In this document: positions 33,521 to 41,371 of the stretch, piece by piece
How positions within the stretch are numbered: the first letter of the stretch is position 1
Layout: each line of letters opens with the position of its first letter
Origin: Nocardia vinacea NBRC 16497
GTDB lineage: Bacteria > Actinomycetota > Actinomycetes > Mycobacteriales > Mycobacteriaceae
NCBI RefSeq assembly: GCF_000308835.1
Contig: NZ_BAGN01000131.1
Location: 1-43,693 of the forward strand
Direction: 5' to 3'
DNA length: 43,693 bases
Position numbers and translations under genes: made by a program
The notes under the pieces: generated by a model
Told to the model about the DNA's origin: nothing
The model's input: the letters and a program-made list of their open reading frames with translations, nothing else
The model's database searches: none

Positions 33521-34747
33521 TCGTATCCCGCAGCCACAGGTGAATATGCGGTCGGCCAGCGTCAACCCGACAGTGCGGGCTCCACAACGTGAACACAGCT
33601 GGCTAGATGGGAACCAGCGGTCGACTGTGACCACTTCTCCTCCACGCCAACCCTGTTTGTAGCGGAGTTGACGGGCGAACTCGCCCCACCCGGCGTCACC
33701 GATCGCACGGGCCAGACACCGGTTGCGGAGCATGCCCGCGATGTTCAGGTCCTCGATGATCAGCCGGTCGTGGGTCTTGACCAGCCGGTTCGACACCTGA
33801 TGCAGAAAATACGCTCGAAGATTACGGATACGGTGATGATGCCGCGCCAACCGAGCTGCGGCCTCGCGCCGGTGACGGCTTCCCTTCCGTTTGCGGGTAA
33901 CCGACCGGGCGAGACGGCGCTGCCGCGCCATCCCGGTTACCAGTGGTTTCGGTTGATCGGCGATCCGGTCTACCTCGACGCCGTCGCCTGTTGCGGCGAC
34001 CAGGAACGCCGACAATCCCCGATCCACCCCCACCCAGCCGCCGCGGTCATCGCCGTCGCGCACTGGATGCCAGTGCGCGGGATGCAAGTCGGTGGCTTCG
34101 GTGGTGAGGCTGATCATCCACCGGCCCGCGCGATATGACACCGTCGCCGAAACGATCTTCGCCCGGCCCGCGGCGATCATCCGCCGCAATCGGCGCGTGT
34201 CCTCCCGCACCCGCACCGCGCCGATCACCGGCAAAGTTACCGACCGCGGATGATCATCACCGACCCGGATCATGGCCCTCCCACGCGGAGAGCTCTTGTT
34301 CCGCAACCGAAACGATGGGACCGTCGAGGTTTTCGATTTGAACTTCGGAAATCCCACCCGGCGTCCGGCGCGTTTTCCGATCCGTGAATCCCGCCACGCC
34401 ACCAATCCTCGTCCGAGATCCACGGCGGCTTCCTCGAACACCTGCTGGCACACCTCATTTCGCCACCCGAGCCCGACCACAACCAGCGATGCCGTCCCCG
34501 ACGAATCGACCGCAAACATCCGTCCGGCCTGCTCGGTCCTCTTCCACGCATTGAACCCATTGATGTGATCGAAACCGGTCCACGGCACACGCACATCCTG
34601 ATTACGGCGACGACTCTGCAATGCTGCCTTCGTCATAGCCAGGCACTGGTTGAAAGCGAACCGTGCCGCACCAGCATGGCGCGACAGCAGTGATTGCTGC
34701 TCGACGGTCGGGTCGAGACAGAACCGGAAACTCGTAAACCGCCCCAC
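33422..34747 (-). CDS. tnpB: TnpB-family RNA-guided nuclease (IS200/IS605- or IS607-type), no TnpA
   Basis: The 441-residue protein starts [20 protein letters not shown], a typical TnpB N terminus. RuvC-like residues are complete: Asp242 in GVDRGL, Glu332 in LIIEDLN and Asp413 in [11 protein letters not shown] zinc finger has CSRCG (Cys385, Cys388) and CGC (Cys404, Cys406). Intact TnpB proteins cut DNA guided by an RNA made from their own 3' end and help keep the element at its site. The GTG at 34747 is chosen by alignment; it lacks a good ribosome-binding site. No tyrosine or serine transposase gene is nearby, so it cannot move by itself. It lies between hisE and an accessory metabolic cassette on the same strand. 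Confidence 0.9.
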   Translation of the reverse strand: MGRFTSFRFCLDPTVEQQSLLSRHAGAARFAFNQCLAMTKAALQSRRRNQDVRVPWTGFDHINGFNAWKRTEQAGRMFAVDSSGTASLVVVGLGWRNEVCQQVFEEAAVDLGRGLVAWRDSRIGKRAGRRVGFPKFKSKTSTVPSFRLRNKSSPRGRAMIRVGDDHPRSVTLPVIGAVRVREDTRRLRRMIAAGRAKIVSATVSYRAGRWMISLTTEATDLHPAHWHPVRDGDDRGGWVGVDRGLSAFLVAATGDGVEVDRIADQPKPLVTGMARQRRLARSVTRKRKGSRHRREAAARLARHHHRIRNLRAYFLHQVSNRLVKTHDRLIIEDLNIAGMLRNRCLARAIGDAGWGEFARQLRYKQGWRGGEVVTVDRWFPSSQLCSRCGARTVGLTLADRIFTCGCGIRLDRDLNAAINLATRGEHLDLCPSSGARSASPG

Positions 34748-34808
34748 CGCAACAGCATCGCACCAGCCACCGACACTGAACGGTCGTTGCCGGTCCCTGC
34801 GGTGTAAC

Positions 34809-34858
34809 GCCATGCGTTCCCGTCGGCCCGGCAGGACCGGAGCGACGGGACGCATGGC
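34809..34858. terminator. large hairpin between tnpB and the acyltransferase gene
   Basis: Arms 34809-34825 and 34843-34858 pair over 16 bp with a single bulged T and a 17-nt loop. It lies 6 nt beyond the acyltransferase stop, so it may terminate the cassette. It also lies about 60 nt before the tnpB start, where IS200/IS605 elements keep a left-end hairpin; GTTAC, resembling a TTAC-type target, directly adjoins it on the minus strand. I cannot decide between the two. Confidence 0.6.
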
Positions 34859-34864
34859 AGCGGG

Positions 34865-36676
34865 TCAGGCCTCGGAGAGGAGGGCCTCCAGGTCGGCTAC
34901 GGCGGTGCGCAGGTGGTCGGCGAAGGCGTACATCTCGTCGGCGACCGGTTTCGGAGTGGCCAGGTAGATGTTCCACCGGTCCGGCAGCAGGACGTAGGCG
35001 ATGCCGATGCACTTCTGGCTGGTGGAGCCGAAACCGAAGTACCGGATATTGACCGACGGGGCCGAGCTGGTGCTCAGGTAATCGTCGCGCATGATCGTCC
35101 AGCCGGGACTGGTGTAGAGCGGGATCGGCTCGGTGACCCCGAGTTCGGCACCACGCCGCCGCTGGATCCACTCGAGTTCCCACAGATGCTGTTCGGGCGC
35201 ATCTCCCGCCTGACACTGCTTGGCACGTTCGACATGCGCGCTCGCCGCGGTACGCGCGGCAGCGAGCCGGTCGGCCTGCGCGACCGCCGGATCCTGCATG
35301 GCATCGACGAAGGCCACCATCTCCGGTGTCACCACCCGCATGGCCTCGGTGCGACCGTTGCGGTACTGCCTGGTGGCAATGGATTCGTAGGTCGCGCCGG
35401 TCAATCCCTTGCTGCGCCGGTGCGCCAGCTGATAGCTGAGCTGTGCGAACGCATCCGGTGAAATGCCGAGCTGCTTGGCGTGGGCGGTGCCGAACTCGAA
35501 AGATACTGTCGCGGTAGCATTCTCGGCCGCATACCGGGCGAACGCCGCCCCAGCCGCCGCGACATCGGCGCGCTGGGCCGGATCGAGCACGAATTCGATC
35601 GGTTCGACCGGCGGCAACCCCTGCGGCTGCGCCCCGGCCCGTCCGGCGTGTTCGGCCGCCGGAGCCTGCAGCAGCGTGTCGACGAAGGACAGGATGGTGG
35701 TGCCGTCGAGACCGCAGTGTTCGATATTGATGCCGGCCTGACCATCGGCGAAGACGATGAACGATACCGACTTGTCGAACCAGCGGTTGGCACTGTCACC
35801 GTGCAGCAGCTGATCACAGGCATGCAGTTCGTCGCGCGGCGTGAAATCCTCCAGGCACAGACCGAACAGCGCGGTCTCGATGGTGTCCAAGGCCGCGACA
35901 TTGGCGGGTTCGGCCAGCAATCCCTGTCGACTGACGGCCCATTCGGCCCGCGCCTTGGTGGTCAGGTGGCCGACGGCGGTATCGGTGCGGGCCGAGCGTG
36001 CCCCCGCCTTGAGCACCGCACGCAGTCCGTCGGAGAGATCCTCCAGCGAGTAGGGCACACCGTCCGGACCGATCACCTCCATCCGGAACATGCTGCCGCG
36101 GAAAAACACCACGATATGCCTGGCAGCCGACGGTCCGGGCCATTCGTCGCTGTAGGGCACCCGCACGGAATCCTGCGTCTCCCCCGGAATCCGGGTCTCG
36201 GAGAACAGGTACTTGTTCTGCCACATCGACAGCTGCTGTCCGCGCTGGGTGACCGGCGGGATGGCCTCGATATCGAGCGCCAGCTTGTAATCGACCGCGG
36301 CCGTGATGATTCCGGCCGCCCGCTCCACCTGCGACGCGCCGGTGGAGGCGGCCAGTGCGGTGTCATCGCGGAACAGGAAGAAGAAGTTGGCGTTCAATGC
36401 GATGCGATCGCGACGGCCCAGGTAGCGCGACGGCCAGAACAGATCCAGCCAGCTCCCGACACCGGGGGTGGCATCGTATTCGGCCAGTGCCGCGTGCAGC
36501 TTCCGGCCCGGACCATCGGGGCGAAGCAGGTCGGCGACCGCGGCTTCGGTGGTTGCGAATTCGTCGGCGGTCAGCAGTGGCGCACACCACTGCAGCAACC
36601 GCTCGCCGCTGTCCTCCAGCGTCGGCAGGGGCACCCTTGGCAGGTGGTCGTCGGCGGCGAAGGTGCGTTCGGTCAA
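34865..36676 (-). CDS. choline/carnitine O-acyltransferase family enzyme
   Basis: The 603-residue protein matches the carnitine acyltransferase fold through its length. The N terminus has PRVPLPTLEDSGERLLQW, the centre has SANRWFDKSVSFIVFADGQA followed by GINIEHCGLDGT with the catalytic His320 and Asp324, and the C-terminal half has AHRRSKGLTGATYESIATRQ and STSQKCIGIAYVLLPDRWNI. These enzymes move acyl groups between CoA and a hydroxyl of carnitine, choline or similar betaines. They are rare in bacteria and occasionally serve natural-product pathways. No fatty-acid oxidation genes are adjacent. The TTG at 36676 has GAGGA 6 nt upstream and overlaps the methyltransferase stop (TTGA). I infer an acyl acceptor made by the two genes before it. 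Confidence 0.88.
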   Translation of the reverse strand: MTERTFAADDHLPRVPLPTLEDSGERLLQWCAPLLTADEFATTEAAVADLLRPDGPGRKLHAALAEYDATPGVGSWLDLFWPSRYLGRRDRIALNANFFFLFRDDTALAASTGASQVERAAGIITAAVDYKLALDIEAIPPVTQRGQQLSMWQNKYLFSETRIPGETQDSVRVPYSDEWPGPSAARHIVVFFRGSMFRMEVIGPDGVPYSLEDLSDGLRAVLKAGARSARTDTAVGHLTTKARAEWAVSRQGLLAEPANVAALDTIETALFGLCLEDFTPRDELHACDQLLHGDSANRWFDKSVSFIVFADGQAGINIEHCGLDGTTILSFVDTLLQAPAAEHAGRAGAQPQGLPPVEPIEFVLDPAQRADVAAAGAAFARYAAENATATVSFEFGTAHAKQLGISPDAFAQLSYQLAHRRSKGLTGATYESIATRQYRNGRTEAMRVVTPEMVAFVDAMQDPAVAQADRLAAARTAASAHVERAKQCQAGDAPEQHLWELEWIQRRRGAELGVTEPIPLYTSPGWTIMRDDYLSTSSAPSVNIRYFGFGSTSQKCIGIAYVLLPDRWNIYLATPKPVADEMYAFADHLRTAVADLEALLSEA

Positions 36677-37512
36677 TGCGGGTCCTCGGGGTCGGCGTGT
36701 TTCGGTAACGGTCGCGAGATGTACAGGTTGGCAAGCAGCCAACCCGTGCTTTCCTGGCCAGCGGTATCGATTCCGTTGGCGGCCAAGGCATTGAGCACCT
36801 GGGTGCGTTCATTATCGGATGCGAACTTGCGTTGTTCGAACACCCCGGGGGCTCGCTCGGTGCGGTAGCCGAGCGCGGCCAACTCCGCGGCGATCGGTTC
36901 GAAACTGAACATGCGTAGTACAAAGTGTGCCATCCACGGCCGACGACGTGGGTGCGCAGTTGCCACCCGCGCCAGCGTCTTCTCGGTGACGTATCCGACG
37001 CAACCGGTCGAGATGACGATATCCGCGGCCGCCAGCGTACGGCGTTGCGCTTCGGTGGGGTCGGTGGCCTCGAGATCCGCGTGCACCGTGTCGTGCAGGA
37101 ATCCGGCTTCCTGGGCGTAGGCCAGCGCCGGGCGGGCGGCATCCATGCCGATGAAGCGGACGCCGGGGAGCTGGTCGCGGGAGTTCAAGCGGGCCCGGTC
37201 GCGGGCGATGAGCGCGGCATGGTCGGCATCGTCCTCGGCGCCGCCGTAGTGATCGGCGAGTTCGCGCACGGTGGTGTCGAAGCGCAGCAGGGCCGCGTTG
37301 ACGCCGTAGGAGCAACCGATATCGAGCACGGTCGGGGTGTCCACACGCGCGGAGGCTCGATATTCCCGAATCTGCTGCTGGAAGTACGGTTTCGCCAGTT
37401 CCGGTATGCGGTAATCCAATTCGGCCATCCGGGCGTAATAATCGCGCGGATCGGGACGGTCGTAGATATCGTCGAAGGAAGCTTTTCCGGTCGTATGTAA
37501 CGGCACTGGCAT
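36673..37512 (-). CDS. SAM-dependent methyltransferase of the accessory cassette
   Basis: The 279-residue protein has the class I motif TVLDIGCSYG (residues 61-70), and motif II appears as RFIGMDAARPALAYA. The C-terminal half (ADIVISTGCVGYVTEKTLAR) lacks features of known nucleic-acid or lipid methyltransferases, so a small-molecule acceptor is likely. The N terminus (FDDIYDRPDPRDYYARMAEL) resembles methyltransferases found in biosynthetic clusters. The ATG at 37512 has AGAGGGA upstream, 10 nt after the oxygenase stop. Its own stop overlaps the acyltransferase TTG. Acceptor atom (N, O or C) is unknown. Confidence 0.8.
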   Translation of the reverse strand: MPVPLHTTGKASFDDIYDRPDPRDYYARMAELDYRIPELAKPYFQQQIREYRASARVDTPTVLDIGCSYGVNAALLRFDTTVRELADHYGGAEDDADHAALIARDRARLNSRDQLPGVRFIGMDAARPALAYAQEAGFLHDTVHADLEATDPTEAQRRTLAAADIVISTGCVGYVTEKTLARVATAHPRRRPWMAHFVLRMFSFEPIAAELAALGYRTERAPGVFEQRKFASDNERTQVLNALAANGIDTAGQESTGWLLANLYISRPLPKHADPEDPH

Positions 37513-37522
37513 GTCGTCCCTC

Positions 37523-38386
37523 TCAGTCGAGCAACCGATCGCCACGGACGGCGTCGGCCGCGGCGGCTAGGTGATCGGGCAGCACCCGCCCGAACAATTG
37601 GCGGGTACGTTCCACGGTGCCGATGACACCGGGCCGATCGGTATAGGCGAAAATCGCCGAATGCCGTGCGGCGCCGCCCTCGACCGGCGAAACCCGGTGC
37701 AGCGAGAAGCGGCCCTGGAACAGTTGCAGATCGCCGGGCCGCAGATCGAGGTGCCGGATCAGCTGCGCACCGGATCCGGTGAGCACATCCCGCACATCGT
37801 CGAGGTTCTCGGCGTGGGGTGAGCGAATGTTGGGGCAGTACTCGAAGATTCCACCGGTCTCGGCGGGCTGGGTCAACATACTGACGGTGAATTCATTGGT
37901 GTCGAAATGCCAGGGATGCGACATTCCGGGCGCTACCACATTCAGGCACAGTCCGGCCAAAGGGTCTGCGAATTCGTGCAATTCGGTCAGTCCGAAGCAG
38001 TCCGCGACGAAGCGTTGGAACACCGTATTGGTGTAGAGCCGGTGGATCAGGGCCTCGGCGGGGATACGGTCGCGCGGGACGAAGGCGTTACCGCGTTCCA
38101 GTACTATGCGGCCCGGATGGTCTTGCGGCAGTTCGGTATTCAGCGGAATATTGTAGGCGTTGACCCGCTCGACCTCGTAGTGCGCATCCGGGGCCATCGC
38201 CTCGCCCTGTGCACGCAAGGTGTCGATCAGCTCCGGACGAATGAACTCCCGCAGTACGGTGCAGCCACTTTCGGCAAGCTCCGCCCGCGCCCGCGCCACC
38301 GCTTCCCCCCACGCCGCGCCGGTCGGATCCCCCAGCGGATACCGTGCCGTATCGACGATCTCGTCCAGGACATCCGTCGCTGCCAT
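37523..38386 (-). CDS. Fe(II)/2-oxoglutarate-dependent oxygenase, PhyH-like
   Basis: The 287-residue protein has a double-stranded beta-helix with the iron ligands HxD in HPWHFDTNEF (His160, Asp162) and a distal His230 in SLHRVSPVEGG. Arg241 is placed to bind 2-oxoglutarate. ETGGIFEYCPNIR is the family-like segment between them. Such enzymes hydroxylate or desaturate amino acids, acyl-CoAs or natural products. It is the first gene of the three-gene cassette. The ATG at 38386 follows a poorly defined promoter; no strong ribosome-binding site is seen and CAAAAT lies 6 nt upstream, so a leaderless start is possible. Substrate unknown. Confidence 0.85.
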   Translation of the reverse strand: MAATDVLDEIVDTARYPLGDPTGAAWGEAVARARAELAESGCTVLREFIRPELIDTLRAQGEAMAPDAHYEVERVNAYNIPLNTELPQDHPGRIVLERGNAFVPRDRIPAEALIHRLYTNTVFQRFVADCFGLTELHEFADPLAGLCLNVVAPGMSHPWHFDTNEFTVSMLTQPAETGGIFEYCPNIRSPHAENLDDVRDVLTGSGAQLIRHLDLRPGDLQLFQGRFSLHRVSPVEGGAARHSAIFAYTDRPGVIGTVERTRQLFGRVLPDHLAAAADAVRGDRLLD

Positions 38387-38588
38387 GGCGTCATTTTGGT
38401 AGAGCAATCGGCGACACGCCCGGGATTCGGCAAAGTTGCCGGTGACTACGGTCACACCTATCAACTGCACGCACTTGCGTTGCGGCACAGTAACTCTCAC
38501 TATGCCGAGGTCGGGAGTGTCGGCTCACAAACGGCGGGACTCGCGATCGTGTTCCGTCCCCGAAAGCACCCATGGTCGGGTGCGCGGT
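38387..38588. promoter_or_regulatory. upstream region of the accessory cassette
   Basis: This 202-nt gap between the HAD gene and the oxygenase start probably contains the cassette promoter. A GTGAC-TACG-GTCAC dyad lies at about 38438-38451 and could be an operator. I see no gene here; short open frames lack start signals. Confidence 0.35.
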
Positions 38589-39260
38589 TCAACCTCTGAC
38601 GCGTAACGCGTCGTCCAGATCCTGCAGGGTCAATCCCACCAACGACTTACGGAATACCCGCCCCGGCGCCGCCGAAACCGGTATCTCACACGGGATCACG
38701 ATGACCGCACAGCCCGCAGCACCAGCCGCGGCGGCACCGGTCGGCGAATCCTCCAGTGCCACACAGTCTCGCGGGTGCACGCCGAGCAGTTCGGCGGCAC
38801 GCACATAGATCTCGGGTTCGGGCTTGCCGTGCGCGACTTCGTCACCGCAGACCGAGACGTCGAAGAAATCGCGGCCGAGCGTATCCAATCCGAATTCCGT
38901 GAGCGACCGCTTGGTATTGGTGACCAATGCGGTCGCGAGGCCCGCGGTGCGTACCAACGAGAGCGCATCCTTCGCGCCGGGCCGCCATGGGATCGAGCCC
39001 GCCATCAATTCGGTCACCCGCCGCTCGATGAATTCACCGGCGGCCCGCACCGCCTCGGGTGTCGCCTCGATACCCAAACCATCGAAAATGAGCCGCAAGG
39101 CGTTCGGCCCGGACGCACCGATCAACGCGTGCCGCAGTTCATCGGTCATCTCGTGGCCGTGCGCACGCGCCAGTTCACGCACGGCGACATCCCACAGCTT
39201 CTCCGAATCGAGCAGGGTGCCGTCCATATCCCACAGCACCCCGGCAAGTCGCGCCGTCAC
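38589..39260 (-). CDS. HAD-superfamily hydrolase (phosphoglycolate phosphatase / beta-PGM-like)
   Basis: The 223-residue protein has HAD motif I WDMDGTLLDSE near the N terminus with nucleophile Asp11 and acid Asp13. Motif II is LVTNTKRS, motif III is KPEPEIY, and motif IV is ALEDSPTGAAAAGAAG. The helical cap between motifs I and II is the C1 type found in phosphoglycolate phosphatase and beta-phosphoglucomutase. It is cytosolic and would dephosphorylate a small metabolite; the substrate cannot be predicted. It lies 18 nt after the kinase gene and probably shares its transcript. It seems to belong to the conserved metH neighbourhood rather than to the cassette downstream. Confidence 0.9.
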   Translation of the reverse strand: MTARLAGVLWDMDGTLLDSEKLWDVAVRELARAHGHEMTDELRHALIGASGPNALRLIFDGLGIEATPEAVRAAGEFIERRVTELMAGSIPWRPGAKDALSLVRTAGLATALVTNTKRSLTEFGLDTLGRDFFDVSVCGDEVAHGKPEPEIYVRAAELLGVHPRDCVALEDSPTGAAAAGAAGCAVIVIPCEIPVSAAPGRVFRKSLVGLTLQDLDDALRVRG

Positions 39261-39278
39261 CCGATTCCTCTCTCTTTC

Positions 39279-40946
39279 CTATACGCCCGAAGCGGCGATC
39301 AGCAATCGCCCGTTGTCCGACGCGACCTGGATCCATCGGTTCTCCGATGTGGTCGAGCCGTTCTTCAGGTTATAGGTAAGCGAAACGACCGCCCGGTTCT
39401 CACCGTTCGGTGTGACGCCGCCCACGCTCACCGAACGAACGGTGGACCAGAACTGTGAGTAGGAGCCGAAGCCACCGGTCTGGGCCTGGTACGACGGCGT
39501 CAGCTGAGACCACCCGCCCTGCACATTGCCCGGCAGCATCCCGTAGTAGCCGGAGACGAATTGCGAGATCCGATCCGGGGTGGCCGGACCGAACGGGGTG
39601 GTGGTGACGGTCGTCGGTGGTGCGGTGGTCGACGGCTTGGCCGACGGGCTCGGCGTCACCGTGGTGCTCGGCTGCGTAGTCGTCGCCGCCGTGGTCGTCG
39701 GCGCCTGCGGCTCGGGCTGACCCGGCTGGATCGCGATCGGTGACTCCGGTCCGGTCTCCGAACTGCTGGTCGCGGGTGTCGGCGTCGTCGAGCCGACCGC
39801 CGTACCGCCCTTGTCGTCGTTGTTCAGTGACGACACGACGACCGCGACCAGCACCAGCACCGCGACGGCGGCAGCCGCGGCGACGGCGATCAGTCGGCCA
39901 CGACTCTGCTCACCGTCGCCGCCACCGCCGGGCAGGGTGCCGCCGGACTTCGGCGGCGCGGGCGGCGGTGCGACGGTGACGGCCGGTGCGGCGGGACCCG
40001 CCGCGAGCGGAACGACCTGCGTCGCGTCCTGCGCCGCGGCGCCCGACTTGTTCAGGACGGTGGTCGCATCCGCGCCGGGCGCGGGCAGCACCTTGGTCAC
40101 CGTCGGTGTGGTCACCAGCGCCGGAGTCCGGCCCGCAGCAACTGCTTCCAGCGCCTCCTTGGCTTCGCGCATATTCGGGCGGCCGTCGATCGAGGCGGCC
40201 AGCAGCCGCATCAGCACCGGCCCGAGTTCCCCGGCATGCCGCGGCGGCGGAATCTGCGCCCGCGCTGCGGCGTGCAGGACCGCGAGGGCGTTATCACCCT
40301 CACCGAAGGGCGGACTGCCCTCGACCGCCGCATACAGCGTGGAGCCGAGTGCGAAGACATCCGAAGCCGGTTCCGGATTCTCGCCGCGCGCCACCTCCGG
40401 CGCGAGGTAGGCGGGGGTGCCCGCCAGGAATCCGGTCGCGGTCACCGTCACGTCGCCGACGGCGCGGGAGATGCCGAAGTCGGTGATCTTCACCGTGCCG
40501 TCGTCGCCGACGAGCAGGTTCGCCGGTTTCACATCCCGGTGCATGATGCCGGCATCGTGTGCGGCAGCCAGCGCGCCCGCGGCCTGGGCCCCGATGCGGG
40601 CCACCTCGGTCGGTGCGAGGGTCCGCTTGCCCGCCAGTTTCGCGGCCAGGCTCGGCGCGTTCATGTACTCCATGACCAGCCAGGGCTGGCCGTCCTCCTC
40701 GGCGACATCGAATACGGTGATCGCGTTGGGATGGTGTAGTCGCGCGGCGATGCGGCCCTCCCGCATGGCCCGCAGCTTGGCCTCGAGGGCCTGGGACCGG
40801 GACAGACCGGGCGCGAGCAGCAGCTGCTTCACGGCTACAGTGCGGCGCAGCCGGACGTCGGTGGCCCGCCACACCACACCCATGGCGCCGCTGCCGATCG
40901 GATCCGTCAGCCGATACCGTCCAGCGATCAACCGGTCCGCCGTCAT
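39279..40946 (-). CDS. membrane Ser/Thr protein kinase, PknB-like
   Basis: The 555-residue protein has an N-terminal eukaryotic-type kinase domain (residues ~9-270) with GSGAMG, catalytic Lys40, HRD (136-138) and DFG (156-158). A Pro-rich juxtamembrane linker, one transmembrane helix (351-374), a Thr/Pro/Ser-rich external stalk and a C-terminal external domain of about 100 residues follow. That domain (from ATPDRISQFVSGYYGMLPGN) contains no PASTA repeat and resembles NTF2-like sensor domains in other actinobacterial kinases. It would transmit an external signal by phosphorylation. The ATG at 40946 follows AGGAGGGG by about 10 nt. Its start overlaps the stop of a short frame carrying a metH-like relic. 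Confidence 0.92.
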   Translation of the reverse strand: MTADRLIAGRYRLTDPIGSGAMGVVWRATDVRLRRTVAVKQLLLAPGLSRSQALEAKLRAMREGRIAARLHHPNAITVFDVAEEDGQPWLVMEYMNAPSLAAKLAGKRTLAPTEVARIGAQAAGALAAAHDAGIMHRDVKPANLLVGDDGTVKITDFGISRAVGDVTVTATGFLAGTPAYLAPEVARGENPEPASDVFALGSTLYAAVEGSPPFGEGDNALAVLHAAARAQIPPPRHAGELGPVLMRLLAASIDGRPNMREAKEALEAVAAGRTPALVTTPTVTKVLPAPGADATTVLNKSGAAAQDATQVVPLAAGPAAPAVTVAPPPAPPKSGGTLPGGGGDGEQSRGRLIAVAAAAAVAVLVLVAVVVSSLNNDDKGGTAVGSTTPTPATSSSETGPESPIAIQPGQPEPQAPTTTAATTTQPSTTVTPSPSAKPSTTAPPTTVTTTPFGPATPDRISQFVSGYYGMLPGNVQGGWSQLTPSYQAQTGGFGSYSQFWSTVRSVSVGGVTPNGENRAVVSLTYNLKNGSTTSENRWIQVASDNGRLLIAASGV

Positions 40947-41113
40947 GGTGTTGTGCCCCTCCTGCTTGCCCGCCGAGCCAATTCCGCACTCCGCGCGTAA
41001 GCGGAAATCTTCGAAAATGCTACGCGCCGAAGTCCTTTGCACCCGAATTGCCGCAGGACCTTCACATCCGCCGACTGCCCCGGATGCAGTTGCAACAGTT
41101 CCGACTTTGTCAT
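40943..41113 (-). pseudogene. 56-codon frame with a degenerate copy of the metH C terminus
   Basis: The frame starts MTKSELLQLHPGQSADVKVL, which parallels the metH end (LSEELQLHPEQSTDAFVLLH). At DNA level 41065-41105 matches 41416-41456 in 34 of 41 positions, with the exact core CCGGATGCAGTTGCAAC, offset by 351 nt. Beyond that the peptide is unlike MetH. Its stop overlaps the kinase start as ATGA, but there is no convincing ribosome-binding site before the ATG. I read it as a relic of a partial metH duplication that now forms part of the kinase leader; translation is possible. Confidence 0.5.
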
Positions 41114-41371
41114 ACCCGACCGACATCCATCCACCAACGCGCGAACCTGGAGGCGATACCCCAGGTCAGAGGCGCGTGGCCGCCCGGATACGCCCGCGCG
41201 TCGCAAGCCCTCGTGTCGTCGGCGTCCGCATTCGATCTCACATATCACGAGGTAATCAAGGCCATCACCGCACCGGAAACGCACCGATCGAACCGATTCC
41301 GATGCGGTGAGAATCACAACGACCGGACCGGTCGGATAACGGATCCCGCCCGGAAACCGACTGGTCGGCGC
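41114..41371. other. non-coding stretch between metH and kinase leader
   Basis: I see no gene in these 258 nt. A short hairpin, CGACCG-GAC-CGGTCG (41320-41334), lies about 37 nt after the metH stop and may be a weak terminator; TTGTGATT follows it on the transcribed strand. Confidence 0.4.
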
